A stretch of 64,000 nt of DNA from Dasypus novemcinctus (taxonomy: Eukaryota; Chordata; Mammalia; Cingulata; Dasypodidae). Under the pieces are notes generated by a model that was not told the DNA's origin, did no database searches, and worked only from the letters and a program-made list of their open reading frames with translations. Location of the stretch: the NCBI RefSeq assembly GCF_030445035.2, contig NC_080689.1:28797278-28861277 (forward strand), given 5' to 3'. The translations under genes and the position numbers were made by a program. This document shows positions 22,726-35,016 of the stretch, piece by piece; the stretch's first letter is position 1, and every line of letters begins with the position of its first letter.

Positions 22726-24245
22726 AATTTATCCAAATTCCTGAAGGACAACCGGTTCATAATTTGCCAGACTTGAGCATCATTTTACATGTTGCTTCAC
22801 CGGATTGGCATAAGCCTATGTACAAACATGTCAGCTTTGTCAAAATTTACTTTTAAGAAAATAGAATACTCTACGTATGAGGAAGCTCTATCCCTCTGAA
22901 AAATTAAAAGGAAAAAGATTGCATGGTTGTGAAAATTAACTGATTATTAATAAAAGTGGTTAATTTTCTTCCTCAAATGTGTGCTTTTTGAGCTGGGTAG
23001 GTACTCTGATTTAATCTAAGCAAATCCCACTCCCCTTTTGGCTGTTGTTAAGAGAGGTCTGGTGTGTTCAATGTCTAAGTCATTTTAAGAGAACTGCTGG
23101 AGTCTACAATTTGAGGTTGTGTCTTTTCCCCTAGAATTATAGCCGTAATTATTGCTGTGTACTATGGACTGTGGAATATGTCTTTTTACTCAGAATTATA
23201 GGAGAATTTGCACAAGGTCACTGTGAACCTAATCCAAGGAGTAATTACCAACTTCATTATCTTCTTTTGTCCATACTTCTTAAGAAAATGTGTTCAAATG
23301 AAGAAACTTGATTGGTTTTACAAGAATCAGTCCTGTTTCTCAGGCATATTTTATGCTCAGATTTTATATGCTGTGAATTCTTTTAAATTTCTCATTCAGG
23401 CAAGGGGTATAAAAAAGATAATATGGAATATTTAATTAATGAGATTTCTTCCCCATACTAGTGCTCTGTTAATGCTTTGAAAACAGATATTTTAACTACA
23501 AAATATCATTTCTGTAATAAGGCCATATAATCAAATTTGAGAAGTAATTCACTTAAAATTTTTTTGTCTGTTTTGTTGCCATCATAAATATTTTACTAAA
23601 TGGAACGAAGTGGTCAAATTTAATAGCACAATTTGAGGTGTGAACCATTGCTCCAAGCCTTAGTGCTTCTCCCTACTTAACAAAACAACAGTCAGTAAAA
23701 AATAAAAATAAAAAAAAATAAAGTTAAGGTTAGCTCAGACACGCCTGCTCTAAAGCTAAAAACCTCAGTTTAGCAAAACCATAAAGCTTATGGGGAAAAT
23801 TTGGTTAGGGAGTATCACTCAAAACTTACAGAACTTTGTAACTAGAACCTTAAAAAATGTTTAATCAACCGAATAAAAGGACCAGTACAGTGAAATCTCT
23901 ACCAGCCTTTGTACTGACAGATTTCAGTAACTAGTTTGCAGCTTTAAATAGTTCATGCTTCCTTTATTCTACAAGTTGATCCGAACATAAATCAGTTATA
24001 GCCTTCTTCATTAATCCACTGTTTTGATACAGAGTAAAATATAGTCTCAGGTTCTACACCTACTCTTGCAACTTTAGCCGAGAGCTTACCATAGGAGTCC
24101 TTGAAGCTACTAAACCAGAAGCTACTAGCACTGAGGAAGGTACTGAAATTTTCATAAACTAAGAATTCTCTTTAATTATATCTTGAAACTGAGCACTTAA
24201 AACCATTAGTAATCTAGAAACAAACCTGAACAAACCAGCATTAAG
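22726..24245. other. Unassigned AT-rich sequence
   Basis: No gene or repeat family recognised. A-rich simple sequence occurs at 23697-23722. Confidence 0.45.
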
Positions 24246-24311
24246 TTTTCTGTTATTTACCAATTGCACAGGAAGTGATTTTCTGTTATTTACTAATTGC
24301 AGAGGAAGTGC
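24246..24311. repeat. 33-bp tandem duplication
   Basis: Units at 24246-24278 and 24279-24311 differ at three positions. Both read TTTTCTGTTATTTACYAATT followed by GCASAGGAAGTG. The mismatches suggest an older duplication. Confidence 0.9.
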
Positions 24312-24526
24312 TCCAAAGAAACATGCCTTTAGCCGAAGAGATTTTATGGCTCTCTGAGATTAGGGAATGTCTGAGAAAGGAAACTGTTGAAGGTTTGAAA
24401 GTTGATGGGCAAGTTTATTGTAGAAGAGATGTTCCTCACTTGGTATTCACAACGAATGAAAGCAGGCAAGTATCTCATTACACAGATGGGGAGATTATTG
24501 AACCCTATGTTACATACAGTTTATAG
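24303..24526 (+). other. Open stretch of unknown nature
   Basis: About 75 codons stay open after a TTGCAG that could serve as a splice acceptor (24297-24302). A CAG|GCAAGT at 24463-24471 resembles a GC-type splice donor. The frame has no ATG before the one at 24332. The peptide matches nothing I know. It is most likely a chance open frame. Confidence 0.15.
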
Positions 24527-24596
24527 TTGATGGTTAGCTACATGAGCCAACTTGAGCTGTTCTAGGATGGGCTTTGGCTTCCTAAAGTTTACTTTT

Positions 24597-24782
24597 ATTT
24601 ATTTATTTATTTGAGGTATCAGGGGCCAGCGATTGAACCTGGGACCTCATATATTGGAAGCTGGCACTCAACCACAGAGCCACATTGGCTCCCGACTTGT
24701 TTTTTGTTTGTTTTGCTTATTGTTTGCTTTTTGTTTTTTCTATAAGGCACCAGGGAACCTGCCTGAGCCATGTCCACTCCCC
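24597..24782 (-). mobile_element. DAS-SINE: DAS-type SINE dimer, antisense
   Basis: An intact antisense monomer ('gaggtatcaggggcc..gattgaacctgggacctc..ccacattggctccc') and a shortened one ('aggcaccagggaacctgcctgagccatgtccactcccc', lacking its B-box part) are joined by a T/G-rich linker. The flanks AGTTTACTTTTATT (24586-24599) and AGTTTACTATTATT (24783-24796) are a 14-bp duplication with one mismatch. Confidence 0.9.
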
Positions 24783-24796
24783 AGTTTACTATTATT

Positions 24797-25849
24797 ATAT
24801 GATGCATTTCCAATGTCCACCATTTTCATGATAATTAAATGTGCTTATTAGATCTTTGTCAGATTTCTACTTAAAACTTCAGGACCTTGCAGGGCACTTA
24901 GCACAATAATTTAGTAAATGTTTGAAGTATTAAAGACAAAATAAAAAGTTGACCAGTTTTAATATATGCTTTTGAACTTTTACAAGTAATTCAATAGGTT
25001 CAAGGAGAGAAAAAAGATAATACATCCATGATTAGCTCACATTATAAGTAGAGATAATTTTCCCAACCTCTGAATTTTTGTTCTCTTAACTGTCTGACTG
25101 CTCGTGTAAGCAACATAGATAATCAACATTATCTATCATGATTTCAGCCATTAAAATTTGACTCAGACTACTGGTATTATTAGTAGTCTTAGTGCCCTGA
25201 AACAACCATCATTACTCACACTTCTGTTACAGTGAGTTAAAGACAGGAACCAGAATGCAAATACCATCTAATAATAGTAATGCCCTAAAATTATGAGGCT
25301 TTATCAAATCCCAGACAAAAGCAAGCCTCAAGGAAACAAGACACCAAATACTTACGTTGCGTCAAGAGAAGATGTGAGGAAAGCCTTGGGGTATTGCCCA
25401 TCACGGTTGATGAAAGTCAATGCCAGTTTCAGACTCCCTATTTAGGAGGGTGACAATTAGAGTTCAGGGAGAGGAGAGGAGAGTAAATGATCTGTCTTGC
25501 AACTTCACTTGCAAAGCAAGTGTATGGTATTTAATTAAATGGCACTTTCTTTGGGGTGCTTGGAGAGGATAATGGATATCAAGGTGAAGGAATGTAATGT
25601 TTATAAGTCAAAATCTGGCCCCATACAAGAACCATCATGATGCTCTAAAGCTTGGAAGTCAATGGAAAAGGCCACCAAAGTGTCAAAAGAAGAAAACTGT
25701 AGAGTATCATCAAGGAAGCCTCAGAATGGCTTCCCTAGTTGTAGGCAACAAGAGGCAACTAATGAGAACATAAAACCTCCATAGAAGCTCAGATTCCAAA
25801 GGCATGTGTGTACAATGTTGGCGTAAGAATTTGGCAACATTTTAAGGTC
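24797..25849. other. Unassigned sequence
   Basis: Nothing recognised. Confidence 0.5.
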
Positions 25850-26318
25850 TGTATTATTGCAACTTCTTAACGAATCATCACAAATTTGATGGAATAAAAA
25901 ATAACTAAAGTTTATTCTCTCACAATTCTAGAGTCCAGGTGTCTGAAATCAAGTTGTCTGTAGGGCCACATTCCTCTAAGCAGTGTAGGGGAAATACTGT
26001 TCCTTGCCTTTTCCAGCTTCTGGTGGCTCCAGACATTTCTTAGCATATGACTGTCACTCCATCTCCTCCCCCATGTTCACACTACCTAATTCTCTTCTGC
26101 CTGTGGCTTGTCCTCATCTGTCTGTCTCAAATCTCCCTCTGCCTTTCTAAAAGGATTTAAGGCACACCCAGAAAATCCAGACATTCTCACCTCAAGATCC
26201 TGAACTTAATAATGTCCGTAAAAGCTTTCCTTTTTTTCCAAATAAGGTTAACATTCACAGGTTCCAGGGATTTGGCTTGAGTATCTTTTGGGGGACCACA
26301 TTTTAGCTTATCACAGAG
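25850..26318 (-). mobile_element. MLT1: MLT1 LTR (ERVL-MaLR), antisense
   Basis: The minus strand reads as an MLT1 LTR: a start near TGTGATAAGC, 'ccctggaacctgtgaatgttaacctta', 'gatcttgaggtgaga', 'agaagctggaaaaggcaagg', 'gacaacttgattt' and an AATAAA poly(A) signal close to 'ctctagaattgtgagag' at the 25920 end. It is a solo LTR with no internal sequence visible. Confidence 0.9.
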
Positions 26319-27084
26319 CCTCTGGGAGACCCTCCTATAAGGATTAATGAATGGGGTATAAAACATTTGGGAATGGGGAAGATTAAACAATGCAAAGAAA
26401 TCAGTCCAGAAGGCAGAGAGTCATATCTACAGAATCACAGCCAGGAAGTTGGTGTTGGGGTGCTAAAGACAGAGCTGCAGTGGGTGTTTACGCTAGTAAG
26501 ACAAGGACATGGAGAAGATGAGCAGCTGTAATCTGGGAAGGCAGGGGTTTGGTGTTAGGTTGGTTAGCAGATATCACAGTCCAAAATATTTGGGCAAGGC
26601 CTGACGAGACGGAAACACAGTGCTTGGAAGAGGAAGTGGGTCTCAGTGAACAGGAGTTCTGAATAAAAACCAACCACACACAATCAAACAGGAACCCCAA
26701 TTAGGATGAATAAGTCCATTACCAAAATGGGCACTGGATATAGAGCTAGGCAAAGCTTCCATACCAAAATCAGAACTCAGATTTGAAGGCATGAGTAGGA
26801 CTTGATGCTGAAGCTAATGTTTCCCCAATTTCCCCAACTGAGGACCAGTTTCCATTAGATCTGATTCTCAAATTTCAGCAAATGGACTCCTGGACTCTGC
26901 TGAGAGTAAACGTCACATGGAGTGAGGAAGGAGCTGCCTAAGCAAGAGGGTCCTAGCTGTCTGGGAAGGGGAAGAATAACGAAAGAGAGGAAGAGGGGAC
27001 AGCACTAGGGTAAATGGGAAGTGACGCAGGTATAAAATGGAAACACATAACATGAAGAAAGCAGGGATAATTTTTGCAGGGAGG
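26319..27084. other. Unassigned sequence
   Basis: Nothing recognised. The open frames at 26488-26700 and 26913-27149 (minus) have no supporting features. Confidence 0.5.
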
Positions 27085-27265
27085 ATTGCATAGTGGTTAA
27101 ATGCACAGACTTGCAACAAGAGATCTGTTTCAGAATCCAGACCCAACACATCTTCAACAAAAAGAGGCTAATTATTTCTCATAAGATTATTATTACGTAT
27201 TGAGTGGATTAGTATGCGTACCTTTTCCAAAATACCCAGCACATAGAAATCTATATAAATTGCTC
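27085..27265 (+). mobile_element. MIR: MIR SINE with tRNA-like head
   Basis: 'attgcatagtggttaaatgcacagac' corresponds to the MIR tRNA-related head, and 'cagaatccagacc', 'aagaggctaatta' and 'aatacccagcacatagaaat' follow in order toward the 3' end. Confidence 0.75.
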
Positions 27266-29044
27266 TTTCTCTTTCTTTTTATTATTTTCCTCCTGACAAA
27301 AGTTTACCCCTAGATTATCCACCACACCCCCCCCCCAACCACAATTTACAGGAGACATATTTACTCATAGCAGGAAAAGGAAATAAAGCATATAAACTGC
27401 AAGGCTGCAACTGCAATTGCATTTTTGGTGTCTTGATTTAGGATTTTCTTTAAGAAAACACAAAGTGAAAAAACTGAATGTGTATCACCTTAGGAAACAG
27501 GTGAAGCATATTTTCTTCCCCACTTCCTATGCCAGGTCTGAGCAGCAGAGATGCTTCATGTCCTAAGAACATTTTGCCAGAACTTTGTTTTTTGGAGTAA
27601 CATTTCAAAAGGAAGAGAGCATGGATGGCAACAGCTAGCAGACATGTTCATCTCTGCTGTCTGTGGTAACTTCTTTTGGAGTCAAGATATATTATTTGCA
27701 GAAAGACAATAATGATGAATTATTTTTAGGAAAAGGATTAAACAGCAATTAAATGAAAATTTGGGACAACCCCTTATAGACAAGGCATCTTCTCTGCAAT
27801 CTGAACCATTTATTAATTTTTAAAAAATGCTATCAGCAATGTGCTTCACCTGCTTTGGGGGATTCATATCTATGGAGTAGGATGGGGAATGGAGATGAGA
27901 GACTTTGACATTTTGATTGAGCATTCCTGTTTTCATAACTCTATTTCCTTGCTGAATTATACAGAATTCTCACTTTTAAAATGCTTAATTAATGCTTATT
28001 AAAATAATCAGTGTGCTTTCTTTTCTCCATTCAGCTGGTTTGCCTCACATTAAAGCAAGTGGAGGCTGATGATGTTTTAATTTATGCCACTTTTCATCAT
28101 GCTTTTCAAAAGCTATATGCAAGTAGAAACATCCTGGCTTATCAAGAAAATACCTGTCATAAGAGGCACATTTTCCTTATTAATCATTGACTTGGTTAAT
28201 TGAAGAAATCTGATATATGCTGAGGAAAGAACATGGAGCTCTCTCCCATGGGACACAATGCGTGTGCGGTGCTCACTGTGCAAAGAAGACGACGGATAGG
28301 TTGGCTGGGTTGTTGAAAGAGGTCCAGGGAAAGTGCTGGGTAGTGTGAACCCAGTCACGAGGTTTCTATCTTCTCTGAAAAGAGGAACAATAATCCCAAC
28401 AGTGGCACAGAATCAGCTTCATGGGTCCAAGCTGCTAATCATTACATATGAGCAAGTCAGGCCCACTGAGAACATACTGGGACTCAATGTCCAGCAAATA
28501 CCAAACACCAAAAATTCTAGGTATGTTCAAGTAAGGTAATTGAAAGAGTTCAACCTCACATTCATTTACAAATAGCCTACCATGTTAACCTACACTGAAG
28601 CTTGTCCTCTCCATGAATTCAACACAGCCTACTCCTAAGCCCCCTGGAAGCTTTGAGCCAAGAAGACTTAAGGAAACTTTGTCTTGGTGCCTCTCACTTC
28701 ACCTCAAAATCAAATACATTAGCTGCCCTTGTCTTGACAGAGTTTCTGCCCCTCACTAGTATCTGGGCAGAGAGGAGACACTTCCTGTCTCGCATTCTAC
28801 TAATCTTTCTAATCCTCAGGGTTGGCTTATGGTTCAGGCTTTCTGTTGTTCCTTTACAAACCCATCTTCCTCACCTGAGCTCTTGGAGGCAGTTGCTTTC
28901 AGGTGCTGAATTCTGTCTACATGCCCACACATTACCACATGGTTTATCTAAAGTCAATGCCATTCCACCTTCTTTCTCATAAGGCTCTCCTTCTAGCAAG
29001 CATCAGCAAACCTTCTAATATCCCATGAAACCACTAACCCCACA
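27266..29044. other. Unassigned sequence
   Basis: No gene or family recognised. A C10 run is at 27327-27336. The 109-codon frame at 28653-28982 is not in a recognisable protein family. Confidence 0.45.
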
Positions 29045-29667
29045 TAGCAGTTTGGTATTGTTTATGAATTCTAAAAATAGATATTGGATTGTGTTTGGAA
29101 ACTGGTCAGTTCCTCTGGCATGATACTTCTTTGATTGGGTTAGACTCAGCTGAGATGTCTGATTAAATTATGTTAAGATTAGGGTTCTCATCTAACCATG
29201 TTATTAGAGTGTGGCTCAGCATTGAGTTTTATCCCCTTTGGGGATAAAACAGACTCTTGCATGGAGTAAATACAGAGAGAAGTGGGCACAGAGAGGAAGA
29301 ACACAGAGGAAGAGAGTTCATTAGACATGGCAGAGGCCCCAGGAAGAGAGATGAGCAGCTGAGCCTGGACAGAAATGAGCCCTGGAGAGAGAGAGGAGCC
29401 TTATACCAGCCTGCAGTTGAGATTGGAAGAAGCTGGGACCACAGAGACGTAAGAGGAAGAAAGAAGGCTGAACCCTTGCAGACATTGCCTGCCATCTTGC
29501 TCCAACATGTGGCCCACGACTTTGGGTGAGAAAATACCTTTTATGGTACCTTGAGTTGGACTCTTTAGGGCCTGGTACTGTCAGCCTCTATCCCAAATAA
29601 ATACTCTTTATAAAAGCCAACAGAGTTCTGGTACTTTGTATCAGCACCCCTTTGGCTGACTAATACA
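29045..29667 (+). mobile_element. LTR-like repeat (xenarthran ERVL type)
   Basis: The start TAGCAGTTTGGTATTGTTTATG, the long purine-rich middle (29265-29470), 'gccatcttgctccaacatgtgg', 'acgactttgggtgagaaa', an AATAAA at 29596-29601, and the end 'ctggtactttgtatcagcacc..gctgactaataca' follow an LTR arrangement that I recall from armadillo sequence. It is a solo element with no internal region. The open frames inside are products of the purine-rich tract. A perfect hairpin sits at 29226-29250. Confidence 0.75.
29226..29250. repeat. Perfect inverted repeat, 11-bp arms
   Basis: GTTTTATCCCC (29226-29236) and GGGGATAAAAC (29240-29250) are exact reverse complements around a TTT spacer. It lies in the 5' half of the LTR-like element. 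A role in that element is unknown. Confidence 0.9.
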
Positions 29668-31216
29668 CCCCATATTCTTCCTCATTGAGAGCCATTCTCT
29701 TTCACATACCTGTTCCTGCCTTTGACAGTTATTTGGGGATAAATAAATGTCTTTTTGGACTCCTGGATCCAAGACATTAGGGCTTACAAGTTTGAATATA
29801 CCTATATTACTCCTGAAATGCATAGCTTCTTGAAATATATTTCAGTGAGCAAATAGAAAGTCTCTGGACTGACCATCCACATATTCATGTCTACCCATGA
29901 TAAAAATAATAGGGATAATAATAAGAGTGATTGCTTAATGCCAGGCATTCTCTTTTGTTCTTGTATTTTTTAAAAAAACTTTTAATCTGCATAAGAACAC
30001 TATGAAAAATCTGAGCATGAAGTGGTTAAATATATTGCCTTGGTTTTCTGACTCAGTGGAAACTGAAATTGAAAATTAGAGAACCGTCAAAAATTATTTC
30101 CTCTCACTAAGGGAAAATAAGAACAGAACAGTCTGAGGAAATTTTATAGTCTTATCACTGATGACTTTATATAAATGATGGGAAAAATGATTTTAAGAAG
30201 ATCTCAATTTCCTCCATGCAATTCAAATATATGCTTGTGTGTTTAATATTAATGCCATATTAGATATACCCCTGTCTCTAAAATTGAACAGCTTAAATTA
30301 ATATATGAAAATCTTAAATCATATTTGACTATTAATTTATTGGAAGTTTTAAAGTTATGTCCAAGGTTAAAAAGATCAGACTAGTGGATTTTTGTCTGCT
30401 TAGTTAATGACTGAGAATGAGAACCAAGAGAGCTCTTAAGATAATTGCATGGCCATCTTTTTGTTGTTTAGAAAGACCAGAGAAAGTTTTCTCTTGGATT
30501 ATGTGTAGCCACATATAAATCCTTGGCTGTAATATAGTGTTTTATGATGTACTGACACTAAATTCTTGTTACAATGTTTTAAATGATTTATAAATAAACT
30601 ATTGATCCATGGCCTTTAATGGTATTTCTACTTGCTCTGCTAGGTGGGTTTTATACATATATGAATTTAAGAGGGACACTTGGATAACAAATAATTTTAA
30701 AACAACATTGCTGAACGGTAAAATTAAAACAGACCAAAGTTGGCAGTGTGCAGGGTACTACTGACTTTAGTTTCAGGTGACCTTGAACTTGAGTTTTAAA
30801 ATAAAAGTTTGAAATTACAGTATTATTCTTTAATAAGCAATAGTTTAAATTTTTAAAAGTCTACTGGAGAGATAGAGTTTATTTCGTTTCTTAAACTATA
30901 GAGTAAAATGGTTTTCTACTTAAATCTGTATCTTTTCTGACGCTGCAAATAATATATATTTAATTAACCTTTCCCAAGTTTTACCAACCATTTTAGAACA
31001 TGTCTTCTTTCATAAAGCTTTGCAGAATATAACAGGAATGAAACCACGTTTTAAAATAGAAAACTCAAAAGATTTAAAATTTATATTTGTGGTATTCTTA
31101 AATAATTATTCCCAAACTCTTATAGCCCATTATTTCTGAGCATCCTGCTCCCCTTAATTGGTAATGTGCTTCAAACAGTTATCTTTGTAGGAAGAGCAAT
31201 GGGATGTTTAATTAAC
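29668..31216. other. Unassigned AT-rich sequence
   Basis: No gene or confident repeat. A short patch near 29939-30060 ('atgccaggcattct..tgcataagaacactatga') is weakly like antisense MIR. Confidence 0.45.
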
Positions 31217-32694
31217 TTTGTGTTTTGAAATAATTTCAAATTTACAAGAAAGTTGCAAAGATAGTAGAATAATAATGCAGAGAATTTCAATATACCCCCT
31301 ACCCAGATACCCAGATTTACTAGTTTTTAACATTTTGCCACAATTATTGTATGGTATCATTCTATTTTTATGTCTCTACTTAGCTACCTGGCTAGCTACC
31401 TGGCTCTCATCTATCTAGTCAACTATTTTCTAAACCTTTGTGAGTAGGTTGCATACATCATGTTACTATACCATTTAATCATTCTGTGCATATTTCCTAA
31501 GAACAAGTACAACTTATGGAACTAATTAAACACAATTAACAAGTTAAAGAAATTTAACATTGATATAAACCATACAGTCTATAACCCAATTTTTAATTGT
31601 CCCGCTAATGTCCTTTTGGGAATTGTCTCCACCATTATTAGATCCAGTCCAGTGTCATGTATTGCATTTAATAATTTTTTTTCTTTAGTCTCTCTTTTTT
31701 TCAAATTTATATTACATATATATATAACGTAAAGTTTCTCATCTCAACCACTAACAAGCATTCAGTTCAATGACTTTCATCACATTCACAATATTGTGCT
31801 ACTATTGCCATCAACCATTACTGAAATTTTCTATCACCATAGACAGAGACCCTATGATCATGCATTAAATTTCCAATCCTTCTACCCCCAACCCTGGGCG
31901 AACTATACTTCCTTTCTCTATGAATTTATACATTCTAGTTCTTTTGTATAAGCAGAATCATACAACATCTGTCCTTTTGTGTCTGGCTTATTTCACTCAA
32001 AATGATGCCTTCAAGATTCATCCATGTTGTAGCATGTATCAGAACTTCATTTTATATGGCTGAGTAATATTCCATTGTATGCATATACTACATTTTGTTC
32101 ATTCATTCATCTCTTGATGGACTCCTGCATTGCTTCCACATTTTGACTTTGTAAATAATGCTGCTATGAATATTGGTGGACCAACATCTGTTCCAGCACT
32201 TTTCTTCAATTCTTTTAGACATATATCCAGAAGTGGGATTGTTGGCTCATATAGTAATTCTATGTTTAACTTTTTGAGAAGACAGCAAGCTGTTTTCCAC
32301 AGCAATTGCAACATTTTACTTTCCCAACAAAAATGTATGAAACTTCCTACTTTGCCACATTCTCAGTATCACTTACTTTCTTTTTTTGTGGTTGTTGTTG
32401 TTTTTAACAATAACAGCTATTCTACAGAATGTGAGGTAGTATCTCATTGTGGTTTTGATTTGTATTTCCCTAATGATTAATGATATTGAGCATCTTTTCA
32501 TGTCCTTATTGATCATTTGTTTATCTATGGAGAAATGATTATTTAAGACCTTTGCCCATTTATAAAAATTGAGCTGTTCATCTTTATGTTGTTGAGTTGT
32601 TGGAGTTCTTTATATATTCTGGATATTAAACCCTAATTAGATAAATGAGTTTCCACATATTTTCTCTTATTCTGTAGGCTATCTGTTCTCTTTG
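31217..32694 (-). mobile_element. L1: L1M segment 1: 3' UTR and ORF2 C-terminus, antisense
   Basis: The left end holds the 3' UTR ('tacaagaaagttgcaaagatagta', 'cccacc.. / ctaatgtccttttgg', 'tctggcttatttcactca', 'atccatgttgtagcatgtat'). It then enters the ORF2 C-terminus ('ctgagtaatattccattgtatg', 'ggatctat.. tgaatattggtgg', 'atatccagaagtgggattg', 'gatttgtatttccctaatgatta'). The minus-strand frame at 32099-32314 reads as the typical L1 C-terminal region ('EPTIPLLDI..FIAALFT'). It is the 3' end of a near-complete antisense L1 running to about 41255. Confidence 0.9.
32678..32694. repeat. Probable target-site duplication, left copy
   Basis: GCTATCTGTTCTCTTTG here resembles GCTATCTTTTCTTTTTT at 33294-33310. 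The L1 sequence is interrupted between them. Confidence 0.55.
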
Positions 32695-33293
32695 AAAAAA
32701 AATTTTTTAAATCGAAGTTCATTTAGTGGTCATTTACATTTTATAATAAAATTGTAGTGAAATATTGACATTTGATAGTTTAAACAAAATATCATTCATG
32801 AAAAAATCATGTCGTATATAAATTTAATTAGAAAATCATAGTTGACAAAAGTACATATATTTTGTCAATAGCTCATGAGAACATCATAAATCTACTTATA
32901 CAAAATAAAATTCGCAGTTTGCCTTGACATTTAGTGCTATAAGATTTAATGCTGAATCCATATACTTTTGTTAATAAGGTACAATTGGAATAACTGATTC
33001 AGATACCAATTAACTGATGGTTTATTGTATAACCAAAGTCTATTGGCTTTACAATATGTCTAGATCAATTATTTCACCAATAATTTAAATGACAGAGATC
33101 CAGTTGAAAACCCCACAGACATACTTTTAGCAGGATAATTAAAATTACTAGCAGCTTTGATTTTTATTGTACAATTAAAATTTGTACAAAAAGCCAAGCC
33201 CTGGAGTTACTTTTTTCAAGAGAAAAATTTTTATATTAAAATTTTATTTAGGAAAAAAGAGAGGAAGTATGTGAAAGTATTTTTACTTAAAAT
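32695..33293 (-). pseudogene. Insert of unknown origin in L1M (possible retrocopy 1)
   Basis: About 600 bp unlike L1 separates two collinear L1 parts. The flanking direct repeat (32678-32694 / 33294-33310, 14 of 17 matching) suggests L1-type insertion. No coding frame is visible. The base composition resembles a 3' UTR. The orientation is uncertain; T/A runs at the left edge hint at a minus-strand A tail. The source gene is unrecognised. Confidence 0.4.
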
Positions 33294-33907
33294 GCTATCT
33301 TTTCTTTTTTTTTAATAATATTCTTTGATATCCCAAAGTATTTTTTTTATTTTGATTAAGTCCAAATTTTCAATTGGTTTATTTCCAAACTCTCAATTCT
33401 ATTCCATTGGTTATATATCTGTCCCTGTGCAAGTACAGCTCTGTTTTTTAAAAAATTAATATCACTTTGTATTAAGTATTGGAATCAGAAAGCATGAATC
33501 CTCTAACTTCATTCTTTTTCAAGCAAGTTTTGGCTATTTGTGGCTCAATGTCTTTCCATACACATTTGAGGATTACTTTTTCCTTATCTGCAAAGAAGTC
33601 CATGAATTTTTTCCTAAGTCTAAGAAATTTTGATTGAGTTTTTGTTGAGGCTTTTCATCCCTTTGTGTTGTATTGGTAACAATGATATTACGTCTTCAAA
33701 TCCATGAACAGAGGGTTTCTTTCCATTTATTTAGGTCTTTAATTTCTTTCAGTAATGACTTGTAGTATTTCCATGTACAAGTCCTTTACATCCTTGGTTG
33801 AATTTATTCCTAGATATTTTACTCTTTATTTACTATTGTGATTGGACTTGCTTTCTTCATTTCCTTTCCAGATTGTTCATTGCTGCTGTATAGAAACACT
33901 GATTTTT
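33294..33907 (-). mobile_element. L1: L1M segment 2: ORF2 RT/C-terminal half, antisense
   Basis: 'aatattctttgat..attaagtccaaattt', 'attccattggttatatatctgtccc', 'tttggctatttgtggctc', 'ttcttttcatccctttg' and 'tccttggttgaatttattcctagatattttac' continue antisense ORF2 directly after segment 1. No intact frame remains. Confidence 0.9.
33893..33907. repeat. Target-site duplication, left copy
   Basis: GAAACACTGATTTTT here and GAACCACTGATTTTT at 35017-35031 match at 14 of 15 bases. Both fall in collinear L1 sequence, so they mark the edges of an insertion. Confidence 0.8.
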
Positions 33908-35016
33908 TTCAGGTTGTTAAATCAAATCAATACAATATTTAATGAGTTTTGGAAACTGAATATTTGGGTTCTTACATGCCCTCAAGCATGCATATGAAAG
34001 CACAATGGGGTAAGAGATAATTTCTTAACCAATGTCAGAATTTTTTATTAAGCACATTTCCATTAGTTGGACAAATAACTTTATAAGCTATGTGAAGAAT
34101 CTCCATAGAAGAGATTTTTTTTCACCTCTCAGGAAATCTTTTCTTCCCCAAAAACTTTGCCTTAATTTTCCTTGTACAATTCCATCACATGATTCTCCAT
34201 ATTCTCTATAATAGTCATCATTTGAAACTTACACTTTTATCTTTGTACTCAAATATCTCAATTACCTATGTGTAAATTTCAACTCATTTCACCTTAATAA
34301 AGTTAATTAAATACATATATATATACTCTCCAATTCAGAATAATCGAACCTCCCACAGTGTAACAAAATCTTTATATAAAATATTAATTCAGTATCCTTT
34401 TAATAAGTCTAATGAGTGGAAATATTTATTCTATATAAATTTTATATAGTTTTCATTTTTTAATCTTATGTTAAAAAACAAAAAGCTGTGCCCCAAAACC
34501 AGAGTACAGAACATATCTGCAAGGGAAATGGCATGCATATCTAGTTTTAGCATAGTCACATGAGAGTACGGACTCAATAATATAAAAATAATAAAATTCA
34601 GTCTCAGCACACCAGCAGGTCAAAGGCCTTTAATTTCCATGATAGTAGTACCCATAATGGGGATCTAACTCTTTAAAACAGCTCTACATTGACTGATCCC
34701 AGATAGAATCAATGAAATATCTACTTAATTAAATATTAAATGATATATTGCATTATCATTCCAAACTCTGTATTTGTGTGTCTGTCTCTAAAGACGATAA
34801 AAGATTACATGGGTTTTTTATTCAGTGCTTACCACTGCTGCATACTGCTGTGATAAAACATACACTTTTGTGGCATGAGAAATAAAATAAGAATGGGCCT
34901 GCATAAACTGTAACTTTAATAACATTAAAAAAAAATTAAATGCCTTTGAGGTTGCTTCTTTTCCCAGTTACTAGTGTTCTTAACCGAGTACTAAAATATT
35001 GCCATATATGGTTATG
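33908..35016 (-). pseudogene. Processed retrocopy-like insert of unrecognised transcript
   Basis: About 1.1 kb of non-L1 sequence is bounded by a 15-bp target-site duplication. On the minus strand it ends with an ATTAAA signal (plus-strand TTTAAT at 33938-33943) about 30 nt before a short A run next to the left duplication. These are hallmarks of a reverse-transcribed poly(A) RNA. I see no coding frame and the AT-rich composition suits a 3' UTR. I do not recognise the parent gene; an unknown nonautonomous element is the alternative. Confidence 0.55.
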
